From: Fratercula arctica
Taxonomy: Eukaryota > Chordata > Aves > Charadriiformes > Alcidae
Length of the DNA: 64,000 nucleotides
Reading direction: 5' to 3'
Assembly: GCA_947846985.1 (NCBI GenBank)
Contig: CANTUZ010000011.1
Coordinates: 25,979,089 to 26,043,088, forward strand
Under the pieces are notes generated by a model that worked only from the letters and a program-made list of their open reading frames with translations, searched no databases and had not been told where the DNA came from. The translations under genes were made by a program, and so were the position numbers. Shown here piece by piece: positions 13,471 to 26,329 of this stretch. Each line of letters begins with the position of its first letter. Positions within the stretch are counted from its first letter, which is position 1.

Positions 13471-16400
13471 TTTTTAATAGAGGATAAGCATGAAACTCCA
13501 GCTGAATCTGAAGACATATTTCTAATCTCATACCACATTTATTTTGCTACTCAGAGGGCTCACTATCTTGAACAGAGGAAAAAGTATTCTTCACATACTA
13601 AGTTGAGCTGTACAATAGGTTTCCAGAGGTATCATTAATTTAAACTCAAACTCAGAGTTAGTTACGTTGTAGTAAAAAGACAAATACGCATAAACCCTGT
13701 TACTTGGATAATAAGCTTGATTCAATTATTTATCACAGTGATTGCAATAATATGCCAGGCAGCCCAATTCAGGGAATAGTCTCAGTTAGGTATTGAATGA
13801 AAGTGTCATAATATCAACATGCCTGCATGCCTGGATTTTAAGATATAGCCTGAAGTACTGGTTGAAACAAAGAAGTAAATTGGATGGCGACATGAAAATA
13901 AGAAATAAGAAAATGTTAACTGTGAAATAACTGTTTCAAGGTAATTTGTTACACTATTCTCATCAGGTCATTATAACATTTTCCACCTACTGTGCTTTTT
14001 TCTATTGTAAGACAAGTCAAAACTCCCTAGGTTCACAGTGATGCTGCTAAATTGAAGCATTTCTCTATATGTTTGTGTTTGCCAATGTAAATTGCAACCT
14101 TGAATTTGTCTGTCCTCTCTCTTTATATGGGAAAGGATGTAAATGTCTGTCACTGCTAATGAAAAAGCAGTGTGCTTGTTGAGTATGGGATATCTCTACC
14201 ATTATACGGTTGCTGTGAACAACTGGAGGATTAAAGCAGGATGGGAGCTGTGAGTTTGTCTGCTGACATGGACAAACAAGACCTGAATTTGTTGTGACCT
14301 GCTCTCCACAGTAACTTTGGGAAGTCTCTTGGTGGGGGTATGCAGCCTAAATAAAGGAACTGCTTGATATTTAGCCCATTTTGATTGTCATATATTGGCA
14401 CAAGACTTTGAGCTATTAGTGAGTTAAGTGCTTCAGAGGGAATGCTTCACCAGCACGGACTCTTGAGGAAGTGATGTTTAACAGCTGAAAATACTTCATG
14501 CCATCAGTCCGTTTTCTGGCAAACAGGTCGTCTAGCTGCTAAGTGGCATCAGCTGCATTGCACTGGGATGTGCTTTGCCTCAGACAGGCCAGAAATCACA
14601 CGTGATTTCTTTCAGGTTTGCATGTCTGAGTGCAGACAGCTAGCCCGCAGTCACACCAGGAATGGGCGAATGTCAAGAGGGCTCTCTAGGGCCACTGTGC
14701 TCTCTGTTAGAAGGTGCACACCCACATTTAGATCCTTAGTAAACTCAGCCTCATAAAGAAAACTGTGCATTGTGGTGTTCGGTTTCTCTTTTCTACCAGG
14801 GAAAACTTCCAAAGGATCACATTTCCAGCAAGAGCTTGAAGACGTGACACTTCTGTGGCAACCAGCATCTTTCATTCCTCTAAGGACCATCAGGACAAAC
14901 ACGGACCAGCGTCCTGAGAAGGGACTTTTCTCCTCTCTCTTCCTTACCAGTGAGACTTTACCATAAGCTTTCTTTCCCTTCTTTGATTCTCTCACCTTTC
15001 TCCAAACCCTTCTCCTTGCAAAGAGTTAAGACAATTTTCCAGAGCTAGCTTTGGTTATGAAATGGCAATAGGTAAAAGTGAACATCGAAAACCACAGGAA
15101 GGGAGTGTAATTAAGCATTATTCAAAGGAGCACTGGCTGGAAGAGCTGGGTATTACCCCAAGAGCTGGTGCACAAACCCAGTGTGATTCCCTATGGGCTG
15201 GGGGAGCAGCAAGCAGGAAACCAAAGTGCTTCCAGGAATCTGAATCAGAGGTAGAATTCTCCAGAAAAAGATGAAATCACTGAGTAATAGGATATGCTGA
15301 ACAATGACTGGAACCTTCTTTCTTTCACGGGTATTCTTGGTTTTCCTTCCCCCTCTCCCTCTTTATTTTTTATATCTCCTTCTTTGTGCCTTTGTTTGAG
15401 GGTATTCCTTTTTTTTTAGATCTTTTCCCAACTCCATTCCTGGCCTATCCTGGTTTCTTGCGGATTACAGATCCCACAGACAATTATGAGGAGGCCATCT
15501 ATTCCTGATTCTTTCTAAAATAGGATTTGTCCTGTCACTAAACAATTTTCATCTCCAGGTCTTGAAATAACTTCCCATGCAGGAAGGCTGGCTTGCAAAG
15601 ATATTTCAGAAAAAGTGCGAAAATAATGAATCAAAATTTTTGTTTCCATTTGACCAGCTCTTGGGCATCAAAAGCTCTTTGACAAATTCAGGGTAAAACA
15701 TTATGAAATGAGATACTAGCAATATACTGTTTGATCAGCTCTCCTAAAAGAGAGTCTGTGAACCATCATGACCTCTAACGTCCCCTTTGTATAACCCCTG
15801 CGACATGAGATTTGCTATGAGAAATGGAACAAGATTAATAATTAATACATTTGCTGGTGTCTGAAATAGCGACACAAGGTTGGCTTTAGACACATGTTTT
15901 ATTAATGAGGTTTGAAAACAATTGCTTTCTCTGAGCAACAGACAGCTCAGCCCTTTATACGGAAGAAAAAGGGATGGAGGTAATATCTAGGGTTGTTGTT
16001 GTTGTTGTTATTGTTCCCTCCCCAGGGCATTAACAGAACTCAGTCACCGCATATAAACGTTGTGAAAAAGATTGTGAAGAAATGAAATGGGGAGCAAGCC
16101 TAAAATGAATTTTAAATTGTCTCAAGACAGCATACGTGCTCTACCCATTTGAGCTGAAATATGAAACATTTCAGAGCGTTGCTTATCCTTTTGCACACTG
16201 TAAGGAAAAAGTGTTTCTTACTCTGTTAATCTAACAAAATGTCAGTGTGGCAATTAGGGGTACAATGTTTTTATGATCCAGTTAGACCTCATTACGCTAC
16301 AGAAAATAGAAAGCCTAAGTTTTGCAACATTCCCCCCCCCCCCAATTGTAGCTACCTGCAATACAGCAAAGAAAGCACTGTCTTAAACAGTGAAAACACC

Positions 16401-16671
16401 TTTATTAAGTGAAAATTGCTGCACTCATCTTCCTCGAGCTTTCAATTTTCTGAAAGTTATTCTTGTTCCTGAGAGCTAGCAGCCATCCGATGTCTGTTTT
16501 CGTTATTAATATTTACTAGGAACAATTTTTTTCAAAAATAAGCACTGCTGAAGTAAGCCAAACCTTTTGAACAGAATCATCGATGATACTTTAATTATCC
16601 AATAAATTACAGTTCATGTGCAGAATTAATTGGAAAATAATGCTCTAATAAATATGATCTTCCCAACTTAC
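13471..16671. other. CNTN6 intron next to the Ig1 exon; no gene seen
   Basis: This is intronic sequence with chance ORFs of up to 114 codons (14651-14995, minus), a (GTT)n run at 15992-16015 and a C12 run at 16332-16343. The first bases beside the exon form the gtaagt donor. Nothing else is recognisable. Confidence 0.55.
15992..16015. repeat. (GTT)n microsatellite
   Basis: About eight near-perfect trinucleotide units with one interruption (gtta). Confidence 0.85.
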
Positions 16672-16847
16672 ATGCAAATCGAAGCTTTGCCTTCCTGCTC
16701 AGAATTGTTCCAAATGAATTTGTGGCCAAACACTGGTATGTTCCAATATCCTGTTTTTTATGTGGGTTATTGATTGCCAAGCTGCCTCCAACCAACCTGT
16801 AGTGATAACTCATGGTAAGATCAATATCTGTGCCATTTTGCTTCCAC
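16672..16847 (-). CDS. CNTN6: CNTN6 coding exon, second half of Ig domain 1
   Basis: The exon is 176 nt: one base, 58 codons and one base. It begins [18 protein letters not shown] and ends ...SRKAKLRFA. It supplies the core Ig tryptophan (WKQNG), an N-G-T sequon, the D-I-G-T-Y-Q-C motif holding the second disulfide cysteine, and the start of the linker to Ig2. The string [15 protein letters not shown] is diagnostic for CNTN6. CNTN3, 4 and 5 differ at these positions, as far as I recall them. The acceptor is ttttttttcccctcaaag|G and the donor is GCAT|gtaagt. An apparent ORF that starts at the internal Met and runs past the donor into ...CKLGRSY is intron read-through and not a real end. The next exon (Ig2) was not found left of here and is probably outside the window. 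Confidence 0.95.
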
Positions 16848-17861
16848 CTTTGAGGGGAAAAAAATCAAATTATGCTTATAATTTACAGAGCCTATTCATA
16901 TTTATCTTAAATAGTGTGCTGTAGCATACCTGTAATGATAAAAATGTAGTTAAATATCACAAAATTGTATCATTTTTCACACAAGACTGCTTCTTATATC
17001 AATCTTAATGATATCAATAATTCTGTTCTTTGAAAAATCTTTACTGCTTTTATGCTAGTCACCACTGTTCATCCAAATGTCTACAAAAAGTAATTATAAC
17101 TTATTCATACAAACTAAGTTATCCATCCAATTGGGAGTATGGCATACACCTCGACTGCAGCTACCTTGTGTTTTATAATATAAATGGAACCTGAAAGTGC
17201 TTTACAGTCCTTGCAAATGATGCCATAAATTTGGTTACAAAAATGATTTGGAGATATAAATCAGGAAGGATTACACTTCATAGGACAGAAGAAAGCAGGG
17301 AAAGAACTTTATGTACAGCAAGTTTGAGACTGATAACTGAATGATGAGAATGCTGCTATTTTAAACCATGATTTGTCGCTGTTAGCCCATGAAGTAGGAA
17401 AGGTATTGTTTCTGCAACATTACACTGCTATTTACAAATGTCAAAATAAAATTTATATTTCAAAGAAAGTAAATATTATCTGTTTTAAGAAGAGAAATCT
17501 TGTGGCTTTACCGTTAGTCACATAAGGGTTGAAATTTCATTGTCCACATGAGACCCAAAGGAAGAATAAAGGACCTCAGTCACTGATGTCTGCAAGCTCT
17601 GGGCTCGTTTATGCCACACTTAAGGCTGTCAGCAATCCCAAAACTACATAATCACATATTTTCTTCTCCTAATTTTATACCATGACCACCTCTTTAGCCT
17701 ATATAATTTCTGCTGACCCATGTGGGTGTGATGCCCAGCCCTCCATAGGATGCAAAGACCACACAAGAGTTGCTAATGGTTCACTTTGGGTTTGCAGAAG
17801 GCTTTATGACAGCCCCTGAAACAAGGGCAATTGTCTCCTTAATTATCTAAAGGGTCACAGC
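16848..17861. other. CNTN6 intron between the two Ig1 exons, left part
   Basis: AT-rich intron beginning with the polypyrimidine acceptor tract of the 16672-16847 exon. No other feature was recognised. Confidence 0.6.
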
Positions 17862-18307
17862 ACAGGGCCATGAAGGTATCAGAGGGCTGAAGCACCTCTC
17901 CTATGAAGACCGGCTGAGAAAGTTGGGGATGTTCAGCCTCGACAACAGAAGGCTCTGGGGAGACCTTAGAGCCCCATCCAGTCCCCAAAGGGGCTACAGG
18001 AAAGATTGGGGAGGGGGGGAACCTCTTGATCAGGGAGGGGAGCCATAGGACAAGGGGGAATGGTTTTAAACTGAAAGGGGGGAGATTAGATATCAGGAAG
18101 AAATTCTTTCCTGTGAGGTGGGTGAGACACTGGACCAGGCCGCCCAGAGAAGCTGTGGCTGCCCCATCCCTGGAGGTGTTCAAGGCCAGGTTGGATCAGG
18201 CTTGGAGACACCTGGTCTGGTGGGAGGTGTCCCTGCCCAGGGCAGGGGGGTTGGGACTGGATGATCTTTTAAGGTCCCTTCCAACCCAAACCATTCCATG
18301 ATTCTAT
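17862..18307 (+). mobile_element. CR1 LINE, 5'-truncated 3' end
   Basis: This is an avian CR1 3' region in plus orientation. It runs from GGGCTGAAGCACCTCTCCTATGAAGAC, through AGGAAGAAATTCTTTCCTGTGAGG and CCATCCCTGGAGGTGTTCAAGGCC, to the canonical 3' end GGTCCCTTCCAACCCAAACCATTCCATGATTCTAT. The frame is broken in several places. It inserted in the intron between the two Ig1 exons, opposite to CNTN6 transcription. Confidence 0.95.
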
Positions 18308-21300
18308 AAAAAATTTTCTATTTCTCGTTATTTGCATCACTGACAGTGATGGGAGTTTCCATAGTCAAAAAACTGAAGCAAACTTGCACCGTAACTATAT
18401 TCCTGGAAGATGTGACCTGGATGTACAGCCCAATGTTTGATTCTACCACCCACAGACCTCCTCTTCCGGATCAGACTGCACAGGTCCTTGTTCTTTTGGA
18501 GGAAGATTTTCAAACTCTGCTGTGAAATGCAATTCTGGGTTCCAAGGGAAATTTTGACAAATATGCACAGAGGAAGCAACGATCCTCACCTTTTAAGTGG
18601 GTATTTGTTGTTTTTAAAGATGAATAATGACTGATTAAAATATGAAATCAATTGAATACTACGAACAAACTCTAGTAATGTTAAATAGTTTATCTGGGTC
18701 CGTCAGTCTGCTTCCTCTTTCATGAATGCATCAACATTAAGAAATTTAGAGGCAACAGTGGACTATCACTAATTCTTTCTATCAATTGCTGATTTTTGAC
18801 CTTTCCATATATCTGCTCTGTTCCGTTCTTATATTTTGCTTGAGTTGGTCTAGGTTTTTGCTGCTGTTTTGGAGGAGTTTTGGCTTTCCCCCCCCCCCAA
18901 GATGAACAAAATCTTAGCTGGTGCTCATCCAAGAGCATTTTCTATGAAGCATTAGTCTGTATCAGTGTTAGGATTTTGCTGTATTTTGGGATTTACATGC
19001 GGTACATGCTGTCTAAACCTTTCAATTTTCTAATATAGGATATTCTGGTATTTAGTTTGCCAGTTCTCTTTAATTTCAGAATCAATCACTAAAATAACTG
19101 CTGTCATCATTACATGGCTCCCAATTAAGCGATATAATTGTTTTTCAAAACAAATGCAAAGTTGTTGGCTTAGCTGCTGCAAATGAATTCTTCACAGTAT
19201 CCCCATAATCATTCTAATCACTGTCGTACAATGATTATTAAACTTTGCATATAGATCAGGGGTTCATCTCCTGGTGTGGGCTTTTTCCTAATTAATATGT
19301 TTACATCACTGAAGGAAGTGAATTAATGAATTCATGTGATAGACAGTGATTTAATGACTTTGTGTGTTTTGCACTATACTGTCTAACATGCTGAAATCTT
19401 TGAAGAATTATTTTAAGAAAATTTTAATATAAGCCTGTTAAGGCAGGGATCACCTACATATTTTCATGAACTTCTTCATGCAACCATTGGAAAATACTTT
19501 TCATCGTTATAGGAAATGCATCCTGGACCAATTGTTTCAGAATTTAAACTTTTTAAAAATACGCTATATTCTGATGCTGAATTAAGTAATTCCCTAGGAA
19601 TGTAAGACTTCTCAAATCATACTGCTATGTCTAAACTTAAAAAACCCCAACTTTGTGTTTTATGAATTCATAGAGAAAATGATCATAGTCCATTTGCTTC
19701 AAAATCTGGCTTTTTATAGACCACCAGTTATAAAATGTTCCAAAAAAATTATTCATTTAGTTAAAAACTTTGGGAACATATATATAACTTGGACCTCGCC
19801 CCCTTCCCATCTTGAGCAAGAGGTACTATATTCTCTTGTTCTCTTTTCTTTAATTGTTACCAATTTATCCTGACATTCAAATATACCTATACACCAATAT
19901 TCTTCCAAACCACTGGGTTATGTTAAATCTTTGATGCTGGACTTATTGGGAACTTCATTCTAAATTACACTGCAGTCAAATCACTGATATAAGGATAAAC
20001 TTGTAATATATGATCATTTCCTCGTTTTTATACTACTTAATCAATACCTGTGATTTGCTATTCAAATAGTCTCCATCTCCAGCAAATAAACATGAAGAGG
20101 AGTCGAATTTATTAATGAACATGAATATGCGAGTAATGTGTGTTTACAATGCAACTGCAAATTATGCAATCTTTAGGGCAATAGCTCATTAAAAAATTGT
20201 GGAAAAAATAATATAATGAATTTCTATCATGTTTTCACACTGCAAAAATATTGATCTAGCTAAAAATGTTCAAAGAACACAGAAGCACATACAGCTTATA
20301 AAAATGGTGAAATATTAGAGATCTTCGCGGAATACAAATATTCTTAGGACTTGTTTCAGAAACATCAATATGTTTCATTATCCAGAAGTGGATGGTTAAG
20401 CTGCATACCCACAGCTTTCTCTGGTGTTTAAACTCCCCTTTATCCTCTCTGAGTAGAGCTGCTTCTGGGCCACGTATCTACTGACACTGCAGTCCCGATG
20501 CTTCTAACTGCGCCCTGACCCGTGTTCTGAGTAAATCCAGCAGAAGCAGAACCTGGATAATTGACCAGGAAATTTCTGATCACATCTGTAAGGATACTAT
20601 ACAGCGCTATCTAACGTCTAAGCAGCTATCATTAAATGAGTCCCATTTCTATGATTAATGAATCTGGAAAAGAGTATTGTTCCACAGAAACTACTTAGCA
20701 AAAGGAAATGCTTTCTTTCAGATGTGACTTCTTTGTGGAGTTGAAATGTGAAGGTGTGTCATTTTCAGTGAAACTATCAATGCATGAATGTTGATGCAAT
20801 TAAGGAATTAGTAAAATATTCCACTTAGACAATGTGCAAATATTTTGCATAAATTCAAATACATGTTTCATTAATGTGTTTTACTTGCCTTTAAAAAAAT
20901 ATACATTCAAGACTATTAGAATTTCCTGCTGAAAGAGCTTTCTCCAGCTCTAGAAGTAAAATCCTGGAAGTATTACAAAGCACGCATGGCTGTGTCCTCA
21001 TTTTGTATCAAAGTTATCATACCTAGAAGCCCTTACTCGCATATATACTTTCCTAATTTGATCTACTTTTTACGTGGATATATGCATAAATGATTTAGTG
21101 AATTATCTTTTCAGTGTACTGTTATAGTAAAAATACACGTTTTTTTAAGTCTTCATTGTGTTCTATATTTCTTAGGTTATTTACATTCAAATGCAAATGT
21201 CTTGCCAATTCACCTGAGACTTTCCAGTAATTGGGAAAAAAAACTCACAAAACCCCCTAGTATACAGTATTTCCATAGACGAAGGAAATAGAAAGTTTAA

Positions 21301-24231
21301 AAACTATTGACTGTGAATAAGACAACAGAGTTTGAAGGCATTTCTATTTCTACTCCACTTTTGAAGCAGAATCTTCAATGAGTCAAGGGACAGGAATTTA
21401 GCGAACAAGTACACTATAGCAGGGTTGTCATTTGTTTTACAAGGGTATGAATAAGATAAGTATATTTTTTGAGTTACTGGAAATCATTCTACAATTTCAT
21501 GCAATGATTATAAACATATCTCATGTCATTTGTAATCATCTTAGACTTTGTGCTTCTGTTCGCCTCATTTTTATTTGTATGTTATGGTTATCTTCTGTGG
21601 TACTTTGGCTTGAATTTGAATCTCTTTTATCTTACTTTACTGCATCATTCTAAGTTATGCTAAAATATTAAAATATTGCTATAATGAATCATGCTTATGC
21701 TGTCCTTGGATTTCTTGTTTATTTGTTCAATTGACTGCTCTCTCTGAAGATTCTTGAGGAAAAAAAAAAAATCCTCAATTTCAAACTTGCATGAAAATGC
21801 TAGATTATGTAATTACTCTGTGAGTTTAGAGAAAGAGTCAGAACCAAGCACCTGAGACTAAAAAGGACATGTCAAAATACTGCAGAAAACACTTGTTTGG
21901 CAGGCTCTAGGTGACTCCTTTCTGGTTTTTTTTCAGTGTGGAAGAAGGCTAGCTGTACTGAACTGAATGACTTAATGAAAGAAAACTGTGGAACTGTTAT
22001 ATGTTCATGATAGGCTGTAAGCAGAAAAAGAAGTAAAATTTGTTACTTAAGTTAGTTGATGGTAAATCCTCAATCAACTGTAACAGAAAACCTTAAGTGC
22101 AAAAAACCCACAAATCTAATTTGAAAGGTTATGTTCATTTACCACCAACATCACACAGGGAAACAGCTGAAATAATGTACCTGATACTATAAACAATTTT
22201 GAGTGTTTAGAAAAAGCCATAATAGATAAATCGCTATTTATCAGGACATTTATACAGATTTCCTAACACATGTACTGATTTTAGAGATATTTCTATCCAT
22301 ATTTTTGTTTCCATTGTAATCAGATCTATGTTCTCTGTTACTTCCAACAGTGTCCAACAGGAAATCAGTATGTCTCATTTTTTATTACTTAGCCCTTATG
22401 TCTACTTCAATTCTGTGCAATTCATGCATTGTGGTTTTTACACACATAGGATTTTGAAATGCAATTGCAAAAGGTTACTACTATATTCAGTGGATCTATA
22501 AGACTAATATCATACAATACATAATAAAATAAAACTTCTAGAAAATGTTAAGCATTTGAAGAAAAGGCATAAATCAGCGTATTATTTATGTAAAAGGTGC
22601 TAAATAGCAAATTGACTTGGCTATAACTTTATTCTTGTTGTAGTGGTTCTGTATTTCTGAATCAAAGAAAAACCTTGCAGTAGTCCTTGCAGTTCTTTTC
22701 CATCACTCAACAAAGGATATGATTAAAATTTCATACTATGCTTGATTTATCTAAAATTGTTGGAACTTTAAATATATGGGCTCAATCCTTATCTGATAAA
22801 ACTGGCATTAGCTCTAGTAAAATCAAAGAAAAGTGCTGAAGACTTCCCATTCCTTTCAAGTCATGGTAAAAAGCTCCCAGGTTGTAATAGCAGCAGCGAT
22901 AGTCTGATAACTTCTAATTGACCTAGATGGTTCAGGATCCATCCCCAGATGTTGATCTGGTCTTACTATAGTAACTGAGGCTTTGCAAAATATCCTTATA
23001 GTACAGAGAAAATAATGAATCTGATTAATGGATGGGTAGAAAAAAGAGAAAATATGAATATTAGGTGAATGATGGGAAGAGACTTCATAGCTCTCCTGCC
23101 TAATGAAAACCGCTGTCTCTACTATTTGTGCATGTGAATAGTCCATGGTTGCAATAGTAGAGTCAGTAATTTTCATAGCCCTCTGAGGAAGCTGCCTGTG
23201 TAAGTGGGTATGAAGCAGATGGATGGATGAACTGGAAAGTCTTGAAATTCACAACATGAACCAGTGGATGTTCACATTGAAATCAGGAAGAACAAAGGGG
23301 ATGGGAAGTGGGTGAGAATTTCTACCCATAGCAAATGAAGTTACATTGTGAAAAGGAGATAAAGTGTTCCTTTACTAGCACAGTATTTGGAAGCAAATTA
23401 ATACATGAAGTACAAAAGCCAAGTTGATAACTAGTAGTGGTACTTTACAGAGGAAACTGTTGTGTGAGCAATTAAAAGCTATTGAATAAATACTCTCTAA
23501 CTATTTGGTAGGACACAATTTTCTTCCATGTCTTGCATGAATGATTCCTCCTTTTTTTCTTTCTTTTTTTTTTAATTTTCCTTTTTGCAGACCATTATTT
23601 TCCCCATTATTTTCTGAAGAAAGTAAACTGTCTTTTTTTTCCTCCAGATTTACAGCTTTTCCTCTTATCAGACTCAGGTTTCCAGATCCTTGGTGCAACA
23701 AGCTCCGTTTTAAATGATGAATCCGTAGTTATTGAATAAACAAACAATCCTACGTACCAAGGTTTTATTAAATGAATCTACAGAGTATTACAAGCTAGAT
23801 ACCAGAGCTGTGCCTTGCTTTTTCTCTAAATAAACACTATAAATATATACATGAAATGTTACAATTAGAAATGGGAAAGGATGTTGCTCTTCTGCTTTCC
23901 AAGCATTTACTAATGTACAGAAAGTTTTATCAAATACAGATGCACAGTATTTCCATTTTTCACAGCTGTTCTGTGGATTCAGAAGTAATTTTGTATGTTT
24001 TAAAATACTTTGGGGACAATTTTCAATGATGTGCTTTCTTTTCCTGTGTTAATTTTATTAGCAGTAGACTAGCAAAAATATTTTTCCTTCATTCCTCAAA
24101 TCTACTTTACCTATGTATACTCTCACTGTAAGTGCTCAACACATTTTGAGGTATATATGATGGCGTACTACTGATTAAAACACAGTCAAAAGATTTACAG
24201 TGAGACAGTACTTTTGCAAAGTTGACCTCAC
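18308..24231. other. CNTN6 intron between the two Ig1 exons, right part
   Basis: This is strongly AT-rich sequence. Blocks at 19060-19380 and 20085-20230 are repeat-free and dense in TAATTA- and octamer-like words, so they could be conserved non-coding DNA (inference only). The longest ORF is a chance one of 106 codons (22856-23176, minus). A C-run lies near 18889-18898. Confidence 0.5.
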
Positions 24232-24358
24232 CTGTAGTATGGGAGTGGATATCCTTTAGCTGTACAGTTCAGTAGGATTTCTGGATTTGCAGAGTCCATG
24301 GAGTAAGTGGTATCATATGGCTCTTGGATAAAAATAGGACCATGGAGGGTTTCTTCCC
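24232..24358 (-). CDS. CNTN6: CNTN6 coding exon, mature N-terminus and first half of Ig domain 1
   Basis: The exon is 127 nt: two bases completing a Gly codon, 41 full codons and two bases of an Arg codon. It reads EETLHGPIFIQEPYDT..., continuing to ...EILLNCTAKGYPLPYY. The PIF-QEP motif and the LNC-A-GYP-P-YR pattern match the N-terminal part of human CNTN6 as remembered. The Cys is the first cysteine of the Ig1 disulfide, and the Asn before it forms an N-C-T glycosylation sequon. The acceptor (tttctttcac ag|GGG) and donor (TACAG|gtgagg) are both strong. It enters in phase 1 and leaves in phase 2, which fits both neighbouring exons. The protein is extracellular, and in mammals CNTN6 is linked to neurite outgrowth and Notch or CHL1 signalling (family knowledge). 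Confidence 0.95.
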
Positions 24359-26229
24359 CTGTGAAAGAAAAAAAAGTAATTTAAGATTAGCATGTCCTTA
24401 CACATAGAAGTGTCCTTTGCTGTCCTTTGCTTTCGGTCAAAAGTTAAGGTCTGCTACTATATTCATCAGAGAATCCACCTCCAGATATTTCGCTATTAAG
24501 GAGGAAATATTTCAAGCCTGATTGGTAATAAAATCGCATATCCCGGGTGCTGGTGATTTATTTTGCAAGTGACAGTGAAGACTAGCTTCTTTCCATATTT
24601 CCTATGGAAGCTATATGGCCATCTATTAAATCTCCCCCATCTACCTCATATTTGTGCTTTAGATCGTGACTGGAAGCAGGAAAGTATGAAGTTGTGGCTC
24701 CCTGTGTTTGGTACTTCTACCTCCCTGCTCACCCGGTGGAGTGGAAGTGTCAGCTTCACAGCACCCTTTGATAGACAGGCAGCTCATCCACTGCGGCCAA
24801 GCTCTGGCAGCACAGACCTTTCGCTCCGGTCCACAAGACCGTGGGAGAGTGAGGACCTCTAGCAAAGCAGCAAATAGCTTCTAGATCAGGAGGTACGTCA
24901 TGGTGTGGTGGTGGACCTTTCCTTTCCTCTGACATTTGGCCTCTCTTTCTGGTGATGGGGTCCAGACGGTCACATCACAGTCTAAGGGAATCAGTCAGTT
25001 CCTTCTCCTCTAACCTTTCCCATCCCTTGGTATATTACTTTTGTATACTTTAGCTGGCCTGGTTGCAGGATTTGGTTTGGGCTGTTTTGTGTTTCTTTTT
25101 TCCCAGTCGTCTGAGCTTAAAAGAGCTCAAAAACACAAGTAGCATAAAATAAAGGTTGATTATTCATCATTTTCACTAGAACCTGTATCCTCCTGATGAC
25201 CCACAAAGTCTAATTACAGCATGAAAACACGAGGAGACAACAGGCATGTGGGCTGGGGCAAGATCCATTTGCTTCCTCAAAATCTCAGAGGTTTCTGCAA
25301 GGAAAACCTTATAAATAGAGATTAAATGATTTTTTTCATAGCTATAACCAAGTACTATAATAAAACAAATAAATGACCCCAGATTCTTACGTAAATCTAA
25401 GTGACTGGACCATCCTCCAGTTCTCAGATGTCTTACATGAGTCCAAGAAACCCAGAAGTTTGCAGTACAGTTACACAGCTGGGAAAAGAGGTACTAACCG
25501 AAAAACTTCTTGATTTATGGTTGTATTCTAGAAGCAACGTGAATGGTGGCAGTAATCACGTCTGATTTTATTCACCCATTTTATCTGCTGGTTGGTAATG
25601 GGAGAGGGAAGGCACAGCCTTCTTCCCAAAGGCCGCTGCTTCACCACACCTCGTGGCATCACTTCGTCCCCAGGCTGCCAAGTACAACCCTCTTCCTCTA
25701 TAGCCCCCTAACTCCTAGAGGATTTTCTCAGCTGCTACAAATAGGTCTTGCTCTGCTGACACCACCAGAGTCTCCTCCTGCATCCCCAGGGATGCTCAGC
25801 TGTCCCCATGCACTAATTAACGCACCCTGCACCCTGGGGCAGCTCCCCAAGCTTCGCCCCAGCCAGGTCCCCTCAGCCCAGGGCCACTAGCCACCACACA
25901 GGGTGCACGTCAGTCAGCGTGTCAGCTGGCTCCACCACCAGCTGTACCCAGATCCATCTCCCTTCCTCCTTCCCAACCGCTGCAATCTATTTCCTCTACG
26001 TTTTAAAAAAGCCTGATGGGCACTGTTATCAGGTTTCATCTTTTGTGACACTTGCTGTTTTTCTGGCAGTCCTAATCCTCAAATTGTATGAATAACCTGA
26101 CATAGTGAGAATATAATATTTAATTTTTTTAAAACAGCATTGATTTTTGATCTTTATTTCCTATCAGAAATATTTTTAACTAAACCAGCGAAGTTAACAA
26201 CCCCATCTTTCTAGGAGTAAAATTGGTTT
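24359..26229. other. CNTN6 long intron, beside the Ig1 first-half exon
   Basis: The stretch begins with the polypyrimidine acceptor of the 24232-24358 exon. A tandem 'tgtcctttgc' pair lies near 24411-24430. From about 25600 to 25960 the plus strand turns C- and pyrimidine-rich, giving an open but unrecognised 115-codon frame (25543-25890, +), before a short AT-rich gap leads to the CpG block. Confidence 0.5.
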
Positions 26230-26329
26230 TTTACTGATGAACGCCGTCAGGCTTTTCTGCTTCAGTGGCTCTAAAGTTGTAGAGACCCAGACTACAAGAA
26301 ATTGCCTCACACAACGGCTGAAGAAGTGC

